Below the pieces are notes generated by a model. The model was not told where the DNA came from and ran no database searches. It saw nothing but the letters and a program-made list of their open reading frames with translations. A stretch of DNA of 64,000 nucleotides from CBFFRJ01 sp963530515 (GTDB lineage Bacteria; Pseudomonadota; Gammaproteobacteria; Enterobacterales; Enterobacteriaceae), in NCBI GenBank assembly GCA_963530515.1, contig CAUSEC010000015.1, positions 61,296-125,295 on the forward strand, read 5' to 3'. The position numbers were made by a program, and so were the translations under genes. Positions 42,512 through 51,259 of this stretch are shown piece by piece (the stretch's first letter is position 1; the number at the start of each line of letters is the position of its first letter).

Positions 42512-43912
42512 TTAAGACTGAACGTGACGCTGACGCAAATCGCCAGAAATACGCGCCATTAACGGATTATTGAGCTTGCAGGCGCGGATAGAAAACGCCA
42601 GTAACAGGTGGAACAGGGCGGGCAGCAGGGTTTCCATCAGGGTGATGCCCTGTAGCGAAGCAGGCGTTTGATTCCCCGCACCTGGCTGGTAGGCGACAAA
42701 GATAAACACCAGGCTGATGATCCCCGCGCTGGAGGCCCAGGCAAGCTTGATGAAGAAGAGGTTGAAGGCGAAGTTCATGCCCGACGAACGCACGCCGGTT
42801 TTCCACTCGCCGTAGTCGTCCGCAAACGCCATCAATGAAAAATGCAGCGGCAGGGTGAAACCTAAAATCACGCCGTTGCCGAGGATCACCGCCAGCCACA
42901 GCGTCTGGTACGCAGGCCCGGCGGGCAGGAACCACATCACCACCGACAGCGCCGCCAGCACCAGGTTGGTGTAGTAGTAGAGCTTCACGGTATCGATGCG
43001 TTTCGACAGCGGATTGACGACCACTGAGCCGAGAATGGAGGCGAAGGTCACCATGGTGAAAAACAGCGAGGTATAACCGGTACTGCCTTCAAGCACATAG
43101 GTGATGAAGTACATGTAGCCGCCGCCGCGAATGTTGAACACGTTAATCAGCAGGAAAGACATCACCAGCATCAGCAGCAGCTGATCATTTTTACGCAGCC
43201 CCGCCATGTGTTCACGCAGGGTAAATTTACCCATCATCGCCAGCGGCACGCGTTCGCGCACCCAGAAGAAGCAGCAGAGGAACATCACCACCGCGATGGC
43301 GCAGAGCACGCCCACGCCGAGCTGATAACCCTGCGCCGCATTGCCCTGGCCCAGCGCGGAAACCAGCCACGGCAGGCCAACAGACACCAGGAACCCCGCC
43401 ACGCCGCAGAGCACAAAGCGCCAGGACTGGCAGGAAATCACCTCGCTATGGCGGGTGGTCATGGTGTTGATCAGCGCGCAGTAGGGCACGTTAATCGCGG
43501 TGTAGCCCACTGACAGCAAAAGATAGGTACCGAACGCCCAGGCGATTTTCACGTTCATGCTGGCGTCCGGCACGGTGAAGGTCAGCACGCCGATAATGCC
43601 GATGGGCAGCGCAATCCACAGCTGCCACGGGCGAAAACGGCCCCAGCGGCTTTGGGTGCGGTCAGCAAGAATGCCCATGATCGGGTCGGAAATGGCATCA
43701 AAAATACGTAACGCCATAAAAAGCGTGCCGACCAGCGCCGGGGTTAAGCCAAAAATATCGGTATAGAAAAAGGTCAGGAAATTCATGATAAGGCAGGTAA
43801 TTACCGTTCCGCCTGCATCCCCTAACCCATAGCCTATTTTTTCACGAACGGATAATTTATCGTCCAGCGTTTTTTGCGCCGAATCGGTATTGGAAATTAA
43901 TGTTGAAGTCAT
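42512..43912 (-). CDS. GPH-family sugar:cation symporter
   Basis: A 466-residue, twelve-segment transporter of the glycoside-pentoside-hexuronide family (MelB/XylP/YicJ type). KIGYGLGDAGGT near the N-terminus, FDAISDPIMGILADRTQSRWGRFRPWQL in the first half, and DYGEWKTGVRSSG in the second half are the family marks. It is the first gene of a transporter plus GH127 operon and divergent from the AraC regulator. Substrate is probably an arabinofuranosyl di- or oligosaccharide, by association. Confidence 0.88.
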   Translation of the reverse strand: MTSTLISNTDSAQKTLDDKLSVREKIGYGLGDAGGTVITCLIMNFLTFFYTDIFGLTPALVGTLFMALRIFDAISDPIMGILADRTQSRWGRFRPWQLWIALPIGIIGVLTFTVPDASMNVKIAWAFGTYLLLSVGYTAINVPYCALINTMTTRHSEVISCQSWRFVLCGVAGFLVSVGLPWLVSALGQGNAAQGYQLGVGVLCAIAVVMFLCCFFWVRERVPLAMMGKFTLREHMAGLRKNDQLLLMLVMSFLLINVFNIRGGGYMYFITYVLEGSTGYTSLFFTMVTFASILGSVVVNPLSKRIDTVKLYYYTNLVLAALSVVMWFLPAGPAYQTLWLAVILGNGVILGFTLPLHFSLMAFADDYGEWKTGVRSSGMNFAFNLFFIKLAWASSAGIISLVFIFVAYQPGAGNQTPASLQGITLMETLLPALFHLLLAFSIRACKLNNPLMARISGDLRQRHVQS

Positions 43913-43951
43913 GGAAAACGCCTCACGGATATTCCAGAAGTAACCCGCTTA

Positions 43952-43998
43952 TTTGCGGATTTTGTTTTGTAATTTGCAAAGTACCTTATTTATTTTGC
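43952..43998. promoter_or_regulatory. Three phased TTTGC direct repeats upstream of the GPH-GH127 operon
   Basis: TTTGC occurs at 43952, 43973 and 43994, spaced exactly 21 bp, or two DNA turns. The copies read ATTTGCGGA, ATTTGCAAA and ATTTTGCAT. They lie 40-86 bp upstream of the transporter start, which is where an AraC-family activator would bind. Confidence 0.6.
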
Positions 43999-44162
43999 AT
44001 TGAATTCACCACACAACAAGGGAAGGGAAAAGTACAAAAAGGTGACAATTCCGACCTGATGAAGAAAGTGTGATTTCGATCCGGCGAAGGGTAAGTTTTT
44101 CATTAATAATCAATAATAAGATGAATGTTAGTGGTGCTTATTTAGCGGGAATAGACATATTT

Positions 44163-44978
44163 ATGCTCGAATTATCCATAACACTTCCGATCCGGGTACA
44201 AAATGGCGGACTGTTTATTTCCCGTGGTGTGGGTAGCCACCCCTCACGCACGCTCCATTCCTGGGAGGTGATATTTGTTGAAAAGGGGACATTAGCGATT
44301 CGCGAAGAGGAAAAGGTTTTTACGGTCAACGCCGGTGAAAGTCTTTTACTCTGGCCACAACGTCGCCATGTGGGTGTAGGGGAATTTCCTGCGGATTTAA
44401 AATTCTACTGGCTGCATTTTGAATTAACGCCATCCGCGGAAAAAACAGTACAGCAGTCGGTGTTAATGCTGCCGCAGCATACAACGTTAAGTGACCCGCA
44501 ATATATGACCGGGCTGTTTCGACAATTCTTAAATGAACAAGAAAATGTGCACCGCAGCGTGGCGCTGGAGTGTATTTTGCTGCTGATCCTGCAACAGATA
44601 TCGGCCTCGGCGTTAAGTGAGCGGGCGGCCGATAACCCAGGTATTGCGCTCGCCTGGAAAGCCCGACAGATGATTGGCACCCAGTTTCACTTAGCCATTT
44701 CCGCCTCGACGCTGGCAAAAGAGCTGCACTGCAATGTGGACTATTTGGGGCGAGTGTATCGCCGGGCTTTTCGTCTGACCCTGACTGAAGCCATTCATCG
44801 CCAGCGGGTGCGGGCGGCGGAGAAATTGCTGATCAGCGATTCGTTGTCGCTAAAAGAGGTGGCGGAGCAGTGCGGGTTTCATGATGTGGGCTACTTTAGG
44901 CAGGTTTTTCGCAAGCATACGGGCATCACGCCTGCCGCGTGGAAGCGGCGGTATTGCAAGGAGCATATTAATTCGTGA
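44163..44978 (+). CDS. AraC-family transcriptional regulator
   Basis: The N-terminal cupin-like sensing domain is followed by two helix-turn-helices (SASTLAKELHCNVDYLGRVY; SLKEVAEQCGFHDVGYFRQVF) and the closing KHTGITPAAWKR. The start was moved from 44070 to the ATG at 44163, giving a family-sized 271 residues, though no strong ribosome site marks either choice. It is divergent from the GPH-GH127 operon and probably activates it when an arabinoside is present. Confidence 0.88.
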   Translation: MLELSITLPIRVQNGGLFISRGVGSHPSRTLHSWEVIFVEKGTLAIREEEKVFTVNAGESLLLWPQRRHVGVGEFPADLKFYWLHFELTPSAEKTVQQSVLMLPQHTTLSDPQYMTGLFRQFLNEQENVHRSVALECILLLILQQISASALSERAADNPGIALAWKARQMIGTQFHLAISASTLAKELHCNVDYLGRVYRRAFRLTLTEAIHRQRVRAAEKLLISDSLSLKEVAEQCGFHDVGYFRQVFRKHTGITPAAWKRRYCKEHINS

Positions 44979-44997
44979 GGCGGGGGTGCGGTTTTTT

Positions 44998-45092
44998 CCC
45001 CTCACCCTAACCCTCTCCCCAAAGGGGCGAGGGGACTGTTCGGTGCCCGGATTTTTCTCCCTCTCCCTGTGGGAGAGGGCCGGGGTGAGGGC
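44998..45092. repeat. GC-rich dispersed palindromic repeat, copy 3
   Basis: CCCCTCACCCTAACCCTCTC, CCAAAGGGGCGAGGGG and, in the other orientation, CTCTCCCTGTGGGAGAGGGC with GGGGTGAGGGCATCAG. It fills the convergent gap between the AraC regulator and yiaS. Confidence 0.82.
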
Positions 45093-45108
45093 ATCAGACC
45101 GCAGAGGA

Positions 45109-45804
45109 CTACTGCCCGTAATAGGCATTCGCCCCGTGCTTACGAAGATAATGTTTATCCAGCAATTCAGACTGCATATCCGGCAACTGCGGTGCCAGCT
45201 GGCGGGAGAACAGGCCCATATAGGCGCACTCTTCCAGCACCACCGCATTATGTACCGCATCGTGCGCGTCCTTACCCCAGGCAAACGGGCCGTGGGAGTG
45301 CACCAGCACGGCTGGCACCTGCATCGGGTTCAGGTCTCGCTCCTCAAAGGTCTTGATGATCACTTCCCCGGTTTCGTACTCGTACTCGCCGTTGATCTCC
45401 GCAGAGGTCATCAGGCGTGTGCACGGAATCGTGCCGTAGAAATAATCCGCATGGGTGGTGCCCCAGGCAGGCAGATCCAGACCGGCCTGCGACCAGATGG
45501 TGGCGTGGCGGGAGTGGGTGTGCACAATGCCGCCGATCTCCGGGTAGCGACGATAGAGCGCCAGATGCGTCGGCGTGTCGGAAGAGGGCTTTTTACTGCC
45601 ATCCACCACCTTGCCCGTCGCGATCTCCACCACCACCATATCCTCGGCTTTCATCACGCTGTACTCCACGCCCGACGGTTTGATCACCATCAGTTTGCGG
45701 GTTTCATCCACCGCGCTGACGTTGCCCCAGGTGAAAGTCACCAGCCCGTGAGCGGGCAGCGCCAGGTTAGCCGCCAGTACCTCGGCTTTCAGTTGTTCTA
45801 ACAT
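45109..45804 (-). CDS. yiaS: L-ribulose-5-phosphate 4-epimerase (YiaS/SgbE)
   Basis: Zinc-dependent class II aldolase-fold enzyme that converts L-ribulose 5-phosphate to D-xylulose 5-phosphate, joining the pathway to the pentose-phosphate route. Zinc ligands are Asp76, His95, His97 and His171, identical in number to E. coli AraD. TWGNVS and KPSG phosphate-binding motifs are present. 231 residues. It overlaps yiaR by 7 bp. Last gene of the yia operon. Confidence 0.95.
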   Translation of the reverse strand: MLEQLKAEVLAANLALPAHGLVTFTWGNVSAVDETRKLMVIKPSGVEYSVMKAEDMVVVEIATGKVVDGSKKPSSDTPTHLALYRRYPEIGGIVHTHSRHATIWSQAGLDLPAWGTTHADYFYGTIPCTRLMTSAEINGEYEYETGEVIIKTFEERDLNPMQVPAVLVHSHGPFAWGKDAHDAVHNAVVLEECAYMGLFSRQLAPQLPDMQSELLDKHYLRKHGANAYYGQ

Positions 45805-46658
45805 GCGAATCCTCCTTCCTGCATACGGGCTTCAATCCAGCGACGGGCCTGGATGATTTCCAGCACCGGCTCTTTGGCTTTTTCGGTCCACATTTCAATC
45901 AGAAATGCGCCACGATAATTCAGGTCTTGTAAGGTGCTGAAGACGTTAACGAAATCCACGCAGCCTTCACCAAACGGCACGTCACGGAACTGGCCTGGGC
46001 TGGTTTCGGTCACGGGCTGGGTGTCTTTCAGGTGGATGGCGGCGATGCGGTCGATGCCGAGCGCGAGTTCAGCCGGGACGTCGTTGCCCCATGCGCTGAG
46101 GTTGCCCACATCCGGGTAGACGGTGAACCACGGTGAGGCGAGCATTTCGTCCCACTTTTTCCACTTGGTGATGGAGTTCATAAACGCGGTATCCATGATC
46201 TCCACCGCCAGCATCACCTGTGCCCCCGCTGCCTGCTCGACCGCCCACGCCAGCCCTTCGGCGAAGCGCTGCTGGGTGCCTGCGTCATGCTCTTCGTAAT
46301 AAACGTCGTACCCGGCAAGCTGGATGGTGCGAATACCCAAATCACGCGCCAGTTTGATGGCTTTGGTCATGATGTCGCGGGCGCGTTCGCGCACGGCTTC
46401 GTCGCGGCTGCCAAACGGGAAGCGGCGGTGAGCGGAGAGGCACATCGAGGGAATGGCGACGTTGGTTTCCAGCATCGCTTCCACTAACGAGGCGCGCTGG
46501 GCGGTGCTCCATTCGAGTCGCGAGAGGCGTTCGTCGGTTTCGTCGACGGACATTTCCACGAAATCGAATCCGCAGCTTTTAGCCAGAACCAGACGCTCCG
46601 GCCAGGATAAGTCTTTCGGTAACGCTTTTTCATAAATACCTAATGGATGGCTGCGCAT
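45798..46658 (-). CDS. yiaR: L-ribulose-5-phosphate 3-epimerase (YiaR/SgbU; UlaE family)
   Basis: TIM-barrel xylose-isomerase-like epimerase that converts L-xylulose 5-phosphate to L-ribulose 5-phosphate. FDFVEMSVDETDERLSRL is split near the N-terminus, AVEIMDTAFMNS holds a metal-binding Glu, YPDVGNLSAWG and the HLKDT motif follow. 286 residues. Two bp after yiaQ. Confidence 0.95.
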   Translation of the reverse strand: MRSHPLGIYEKALPKDLSWPERLVLAKSCGFDFVEMSVDETDERLSRLEWSTAQRASLVEAMLETNVAIPSMCLSAHRRFPFGSRDEAVRERARDIMTKAIKLARDLGIRTIQLAGYDVYYEEHDAGTQQRFAEGLAWAVEQAAGAQVMLAVEIMDTAFMNSITKWKKWDEMLASPWFTVYPDVGNLSAWGNDVPAELALGIDRIAAIHLKDTQPVTETSPGQFRDVPFGEGCVDFVNVFSTLQDLNYRGAFLIEMWTEKAKEPVLEIIQARRWIEARMQEGGFAC

Positions 46659-46660
46659 GA

Positions 46661-47314
46661 TTACGCTCCCCAGATGTCGCGAATGCGGGCATGGAATTCT
46701 TCAGCCACTTGCTGCGGATTGGCGGCACCGGAAAGGGCGCGTCCGGCAATAAAGGCCTTCACGTTAATGTCTTTGAACAACGGCAGGTCGGCGGGGGTAA
46801 TGCCGCCGGTGACCGACAGCTCCAGGCCGATATCCGACAGCGCTTTCATGCGCGCCAGGTCCACTTCGCCCCACTGCTGGCCGCTGGCCTGGGCATCGCG
46901 GCCACGGTGATAAATCGCCTGACGCACCCCGGTGCTGTACCAGTCGCGGGCATCGTCAAACGTCCAGTTACCAAACAGCTCAATCTGAATTTCGCCCCCG
47001 CGCGCAGCGGCAACCGCATGGCCTTTCTCGATGGTGGCAAGGGGAGCGGCACAGATGATGGTCATCCAGTTGGCCCCGGCGCCCAGTGCCTGCTGGGCCA
47101 GGGTTTCCCCGGCATCAGCCACTTTCCAGTCGGCAACAATGATTTTCTCCGGGCACTGGGCGCGCAGGGCGCGAACGGCGTTCAGCCCCTCGCTCAGGCA
47201 CAGAATGGTGCCCGCTTCCACGATATCCACGTGGTCCTGTAACAACGCCACGTCGCGCTGGGCGGCGGCAAGGTCGGTGTGGTCGAGCGCCAGCTGCAAT
47301 AATGGTCGGCTCAT
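46661..47314 (-). CDS. yiaQ: 3-keto-L-gulonate-6-phosphate decarboxylase (YiaQ/SgbH)
   Basis: Magnesium-dependent decarboxylase of the orotidine-5'-phosphate-decarboxylase superfamily. It turns 3-keto-L-gulonate 6-phosphate into L-xylulose 5-phosphate. The active-site residues Asp11, Glu33, Asp62, Lys64 and Asp67 are all present in LALDHTD, IVEAG and ADWKVADAG. 217 residues. Its start overlaps the kinase gene stop by 4 bp. Confidence 0.96.
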   Translation of the reverse strand: MSRPLLQLALDHTDLAAAQRDVALLQDHVDIVEAGTILCLSEGLNAVRALRAQCPEKIIVADWKVADAGETLAQQALGAGANWMTIICAAPLATIEKGHAVAAARGGEIQIELFGNWTFDDARDWYSTGVRQAIYHRGRDAQASGQQWGEVDLARMKALSDIGLELSVTGGITPADLPLFKDINVKAFIAGRALSGAANPQQVAEEFHARIRDIWGA

Positions 47315-48816
47315 AAAGAGTGCTCCTTAATACGGGCGTGATAGCCCTGAAGTGCTTCAATTAAAATCTGGTAGCGGTGATATTTGCGCTGGTAGGCCGC
47401 ATGGGCGTTCATGTCCGGCGTCAGGGTGTGCATCTCGTAATTGAGGGTCTGCTGGGCGTCGATAAAGCTGGCGTACTCGCCAGTGCCAACCAGCGCCGCA
47501 ATAGCCGCGCCAAAGCAGCCGGTCTCTTCCACCTGCGGCAGTTCGACGGGCAGGCCGCTGACGTCCGCCAGCATCTGCATCCATACGCGGGAATGGGCCG
47601 GGCCGCCGGTCACGCGCAGAGCACGCACTTCGGTAAAGCGTTCGCGCATACGGTTGAGGTGGGTCATGTGGCTGAATACCACCCCTTCGTAGACCGCCTG
47701 TAACAGGTGGGCGCGGGTGTGCAGCGCCTGCATGCCATAAAAGCCGCTGGTCATTTCCAGCCCGGCGTTGCTGCCGTAGAGGAAAGGCAGGAAGAAGACA
47801 TCGCTGGTGGCTTTCGGCAGGCTGTCGACGAGCTGATTGATTTCGTCAAAGCTGATGTCGCCCCACTGCGCGGTCAGCCATTCGAGGTTGCCGGAGGAGG
47901 TCGGGCTGGCTTCATGCACGATGTACTGGCCGTCGTTGACGTAGCGCCCGTAAACAAAGGGGTGCGGTTCGTTATCGCGCAGCCCTTTGGCGATGCCACT
48001 GGTGACCGCCCAGGTGCCCATCACGGCGTTCAGCGTGTATTCATCATCAAGCCCTGCACAGAGAGCGGTAGAAACCACATCAAACAGACCGCCCACGACG
48101 GGGGTTCCCGCCGCGAGACCGGTAATGGCGGCTGCCTGAGAGGTGATTTCACCGCTGATTTGGGATGAACCGACAATGGGCGGCAGTGCAGCGTTGATTT
48201 CGCTGATACCCAGCCACTGCGTCAGGCAGGGATCGTACTGCCCGGTGGTCATATGGTAGAGGTTGGACTCAGAGATATTGCTCTCTTCGCAACCCTTCAC
48301 GCCGGTCAAACACCAGCGCAGATAATCGTGGCCCATCATCACGCAGCCAATTTGCGCGTAACGCTGCGGCTCGTTCTCTTTTACCCAGCGCAGCAGCGAG
48401 GCCGGGTGCCCGGTCCATAAGGTCTGACGCGTTAACGGGTAGAGCTTTTGTGGAATGCCGTCCTGCTGCCAGCGCTTGACGATCTCCATCGCGCGGCGGT
48501 CGGAAGACAAGATTGCGGTGCCCAGCGGCTGGTCGTTTTTATCGAGTAAAAACAGCCCCTTGCCCTGTGCAGAAATGCCCACGCCTTTGATTTGCTCACC
48601 GCGAATATGGGTGCGTTGCAACAGGCGGGAAATCGTCGCCGCGCAGTGCTGCCACAATGCCGCCATATCGCGCTCCGCCCAGCCCGGTTGCGGGCTGAGG
48701 GTGCGAACAGACTGACGTTCTATATCGAATTCTTTGCCCTGGCTGTTATACAGGCCTGCTTTCAGATAAGTACCGCCACAATCGATACCCAGCCAGAAGG
48801 TCTCTTTTTCACTCAT
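47311..48816 (-). CDS. lyxK: L-xylulose/3-keto-L-gulonate kinase (YiaP/LyxK)
   Basis: FGGY-family sugar kinase. It is expected to phosphorylate 3-keto-L-gulonate (and L-xylulose). LGIDCGGTYLKAGLY is the phosphate-1 motif, GISAQGKGLFLLDKNDQPLG and VTGGPAHSRVWMQMLADVSG the second signature. 501 residues and close to E. coli LyxK. It starts the P-Q-R-S block after a palindromic repeat that separates it from yiaX2. Confidence 0.94.
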   Translation of the reverse strand: MSEKETFWLGIDCGGTYLKAGLYNSQGKEFDIERQSVRTLSPQPGWAERDMAALWQHCAATISRLLQRTHIRGEQIKGVGISAQGKGLFLLDKNDQPLGTAILSSDRRAMEIVKRWQQDGIPQKLYPLTRQTLWTGHPASLLRWVKENEPQRYAQIGCVMMGHDYLRWCLTGVKGCEESNISESNLYHMTTGQYDPCLTQWLGISEINAALPPIVGSSQISGEITSQAAAITGLAAGTPVVGGLFDVVSTALCAGLDDEYTLNAVMGTWAVTSGIAKGLRDNEPHPFVYGRYVNDGQYIVHEASPTSSGNLEWLTAQWGDISFDEINQLVDSLPKATSDVFFLPFLYGSNAGLEMTSGFYGMQALHTRAHLLQAVYEGVVFSHMTHLNRMRERFTEVRALRVTGGPAHSRVWMQMLADVSGLPVELPQVEETGCFGAAIAALVGTGEYASFIDAQQTLNYEMHTLTPDMNAHAAYQRKYHRYQILIEALQGYHARIKEHSL

Positions 48817-48834
48817 CTTTTTTTCCTGATTTGC

Positions 48835-48907
48835 ACCCTCTCCCTGTGGGAGAGGGTCTTGTTCTTACTCCCTCTCCCGGTGGGAGAGGGCCGGGGTGAG
48901 GGCATCA
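48835..48907. repeat. GC-rich dispersed palindromic repeat, copy 4
   Basis: Two hairpins, CCCTCTCCCTGTGGGAGAGG and CCCTCTCCCGGTGGGAGAGG, then GCCGGGGTGAGGGCATCA. It fills the 88-bp gap between yiaX2 and yiaP. The final TCA is the reverse complement of the yiaX2 stop codon. An mRNA hairpin inside the operon is expected. Confidence 0.82.
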
Positions 48908-50224
48908 GGCCGCACGTTTGGTCGCATTAACCGCACCCACAGACGACGCTTTGGCATCACACTTCGACGGCAGCAGCAGCGCCATCAGCGCGGCAATCGC
49001 CAGTGAAATCGCCAGGCAATAAACGCCCGCGTCTTTGCTGTACAGGGTGATCAGCACGCCCACGGCATAGGGGCCGCAGAAGCCGCCGAGGTTGCCCAGG
49101 GCGTTAATCACGCCGCGTGCGCCACCGGCCATTTCGGCACTGAACAGACGAGCAGGAATGGTCCAGAACACCCCGGCAGCGGATTGCAGGAAGAAGCCGC
49201 AACCGACCAGCGCGGTGTAGGAGAGCCAGACGCTCTCTTTGAGCACAACGGAAAGGAACATGCAGGTCGCAAAGCCAATCAGCGGCAGCGAGACGAACAG
49301 CTTGCGTTTACCGGTGCGGTCAGACAGCGACGAGAACAGGAACATCCCGGCAATCGCGCCAACGTATGGCAGGATGGCGAGCATCCCGACCTGGCCCATG
49401 CTGGTGTGAGTCAGCTCTTTCAGAATGGTTGGCAGCCACAGGGTGTAGCCGTAAATGCCGGTCTGGTAGAAGAAGTTCAGGGCGATGAGTTGCCACATGG
49501 TGCGGTCAGACAGCACGGCACCCAGCGAGGCATTCACCACGGTTTTACCGGCAATTGCGCGCTGTTCAGCCGCCAGGGTTTCCACCAGGTAGTTTTTCTC
49601 CGCCTCTGAAATCCAGCGGGCTTCCTGCGGGCGGTCATAGATGGTCAGCACCCACAGCACCAGCACGACGAGAGAAAGCAGACCTTCGATGATGAACAGC
49701 CAGCGCCAGTCGAGGGCGGTGATGATCCAGCCAGACAGCGGGGCAGTGATGATCCCGGCAATCGGCACGAACATGATAACGATGGCGTTAGCACGGCCAC
49801 GTTCCGCATCCGGGAACCAGTTGCTGATCATGGTCAGCACTACCGGCAGCATGCCGCCTTCTGCCACGCCGAGCAGGAAGCGCAGCGCCAGCAGCTGATA
49901 GTGGTTAGTGACAAGCCCGGTGAGCACGGAAATCACCGCCCAGGCGACCAGTGACCAGCCGATGAATTTTTTACCGCTGCCGTGCACGGCGATTTTGCCG
50001 CCCGGCACCTGCAAGAAGAGATAACCGAGGAAGAAAATACCGCCCGCCAGACCGGCCATGGTGGCGGTAATACCTAATTCCTGATCCATACCGCCTGGCA
50101 TCGCAAAGGCGATATTTACGCGGTCCATATAAGAAATAATACACGCGATAAGAATAGGGGGAATAATTCTTAACCAGCGTTGGCGCGGAATATCCGCAGA
50201 TGTAGCGTAAGAGGAAGTGTTCAT
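48905..50224 (-). CDS. yiaX2: MFS transporter YiaX2 (anion:cation symporter family)
   Basis: A 439-residue protein with twelve membrane segments. CIISYMDRVNIAFAMPGG near the N-terminus is the anion:cation symporter family start, and RFLLGVAEGGMLPVVLTMISNWFPDAERGRANA the central signature (two segments). In Klebsiella the yiaX2 product takes part in L-ascorbate or related sugar-acid uptake. It stands in for the E. coli YiaMNO TRAP transporter. Fourth gene of yiaKLX1X2PQRS. Confidence 0.88.
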   Translation of the reverse strand: MNTSSYATSADIPRQRWLRIIPPILIACIISYMDRVNIAFAMPGGMDQELGITATMAGLAGGIFFLGYLFLQVPGGKIAVHGSGKKFIGWSLVAWAVISVLTGLVTNHYQLLALRFLLGVAEGGMLPVVLTMISNWFPDAERGRANAIVIMFVPIAGIITAPLSGWIITALDWRWLFIIEGLLSLVVLVLWVLTIYDRPQEARWISEAEKNYLVETLAAEQRAIAGKTVVNASLGAVLSDRTMWQLIALNFFYQTGIYGYTLWLPTILKELTHTSMGQVGMLAILPYVGAIAGMFLFSSLSDRTGKRKLFVSLPLIGFATCMFLSVVLKESVWLSYTALVGCGFFLQSAAGVFWTIPARLFSAEMAGGARGVINALGNLGGFCGPYAVGVLITLYSKDAGVYCLAISLAIAALMALLLPSKCDAKASSVGAVNATKRAA

Positions 50225-50277
50225 ATTAATCTCTCGTTAAAAGGAACTGGCCTTGCGATTAAATTGACGCTTTATAT

Positions 50278-51213
50278 TTATTGTCGGGCTATGTTTAACG
50301 CGTTAATGCCATCGCGTAATATGGCTATGCGATGATTCGCATCAGCATTAGCATCAATTTCCAGTAACTTAATACCGGCAAACTGTATTTTTGCTGAGTC
50401 AGCCACATTAAATAATTCTTTTGCATGAGCCGCGGTTAACAGGCTTTCCGGGTAGAACGGAGCAAATGGCGTGTGCAGGTCAGTCCATTCGCCGTAAGGC
50501 CCGGTGGTGGCGGTGCCGGAGAACATCAGCGCCCCCAGTTTGCCTGCGGCTTGTACCGCCTGAGTGTGGGTCAGCGGCAGGGTGGTGTTACGCCCTTCAA
50601 TCGCTGAACGCGCCCAGTTAATACAGATATCAATGTTGTAACCAGCCAGAGTGTCCAGCACGTTTTCCAGCGGCAGGAACCCTTTGCGCGGTGCAGGCTG
50701 ATTCATGGCATCGCAATGTTCCAGTACAAGCGAGCATGACCAGTCCCAGCCAGCAATCTCTTTGATGGAACGGGCGAAAGCATCCGTTGCCTGTGCCACG
50801 TTCATATTGCCTGCCAGCGGAGCTGCCTGCAGTTCAAGGGAGATAACTTTCCCGGCAAAGCGCTTGTTTACTGCATTGATTTTGTTTAGTAAATGACGAT
50901 GGAATTCGACGCATGCCTGCCGCTGCTCTTCATCACTGGAGGCCAGGCCGAAAGCCGTGTTACCGCCGCCACGGCGACGCATGGTTTCCGGGATAGCCGT
51001 GACCACTATCTCCCATTCCTGCGGCGTGTGCTGGAACAGCCACTCGTCGCCGTAGGGGTGAAAATGCTCGTGGCACGGCTGCTCCAGCCCACGAATGTGG
51101 GGCGTGTCCGCGAGCAAGCGCCAGAATTCCGTCTCTTCCTGCTCGCTCTTTTGGTGAAACGAAGGCGCGCAGGGGTATGCGCCGATAATATAACCGGCGT
51201 CATTTCTTTCCAT
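50278..51213 (-). CDS. yiaX1: DUF4862-type protein YiaX1
   Basis: A 311-residue protein with IIGAYPCAPSF at the N-terminus, GLEQPCHEHFHPYGDEWLF, LVLEHCDAMNQ, INWARSAIEGRN and a final AGIKLLEIDANA. The pattern of His and Glu residues at strand ends suggests a TIM barrel like the sugar-phosphate isomerase/epimerase group. In Klebsiella yiaX1 lies at this position. No reaction is established that I know of. It may open or isomerise an ascorbate-derived intermediate before YiaK. Confidence 0.75.
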   Translation of the reverse strand: MERNDAGYIIGAYPCAPSFHQKSEQEETEFWRLLADTPHIRGLEQPCHEHFHPYGDEWLFQHTPQEWEIVVTAIPETMRRRGGGNTAFGLASSDEEQRQACVEFHRHLLNKINAVNKRFAGKVISLELQAAPLAGNMNVAQATDAFARSIKEIAGWDWSCSLVLEHCDAMNQPAPRKGFLPLENVLDTLAGYNIDICINWARSAIEGRNTTLPLTHTQAVQAAGKLGALMFSGTATTGPYGEWTDLHTPFAPFYPESLLTAAHAKELFNVADSAKIQFAGIKLLEIDANADANHRIAILRDGINALNIARQ

Positions 51214-51259
51214 TTCTCTTCTCCTGTTATTTATCGACTATCGATAAATAAATAACGGA

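Noticed and set aside
43952..43998. Possible CRISPR-like spacing of short direct repeats
   Set aside because: The repeats are only 5-9 bp at a 21-bp step with no spacers of usual size and no cas genes. AraC-type binding sites explain them better.
47311..48816. Possible frameshift or decay in the yia operon because of the inserted repeats
   Set aside because: All eight yia frames are intact and of family length; overlaps and short gaps between P, Q, R and S are normal for the operon.
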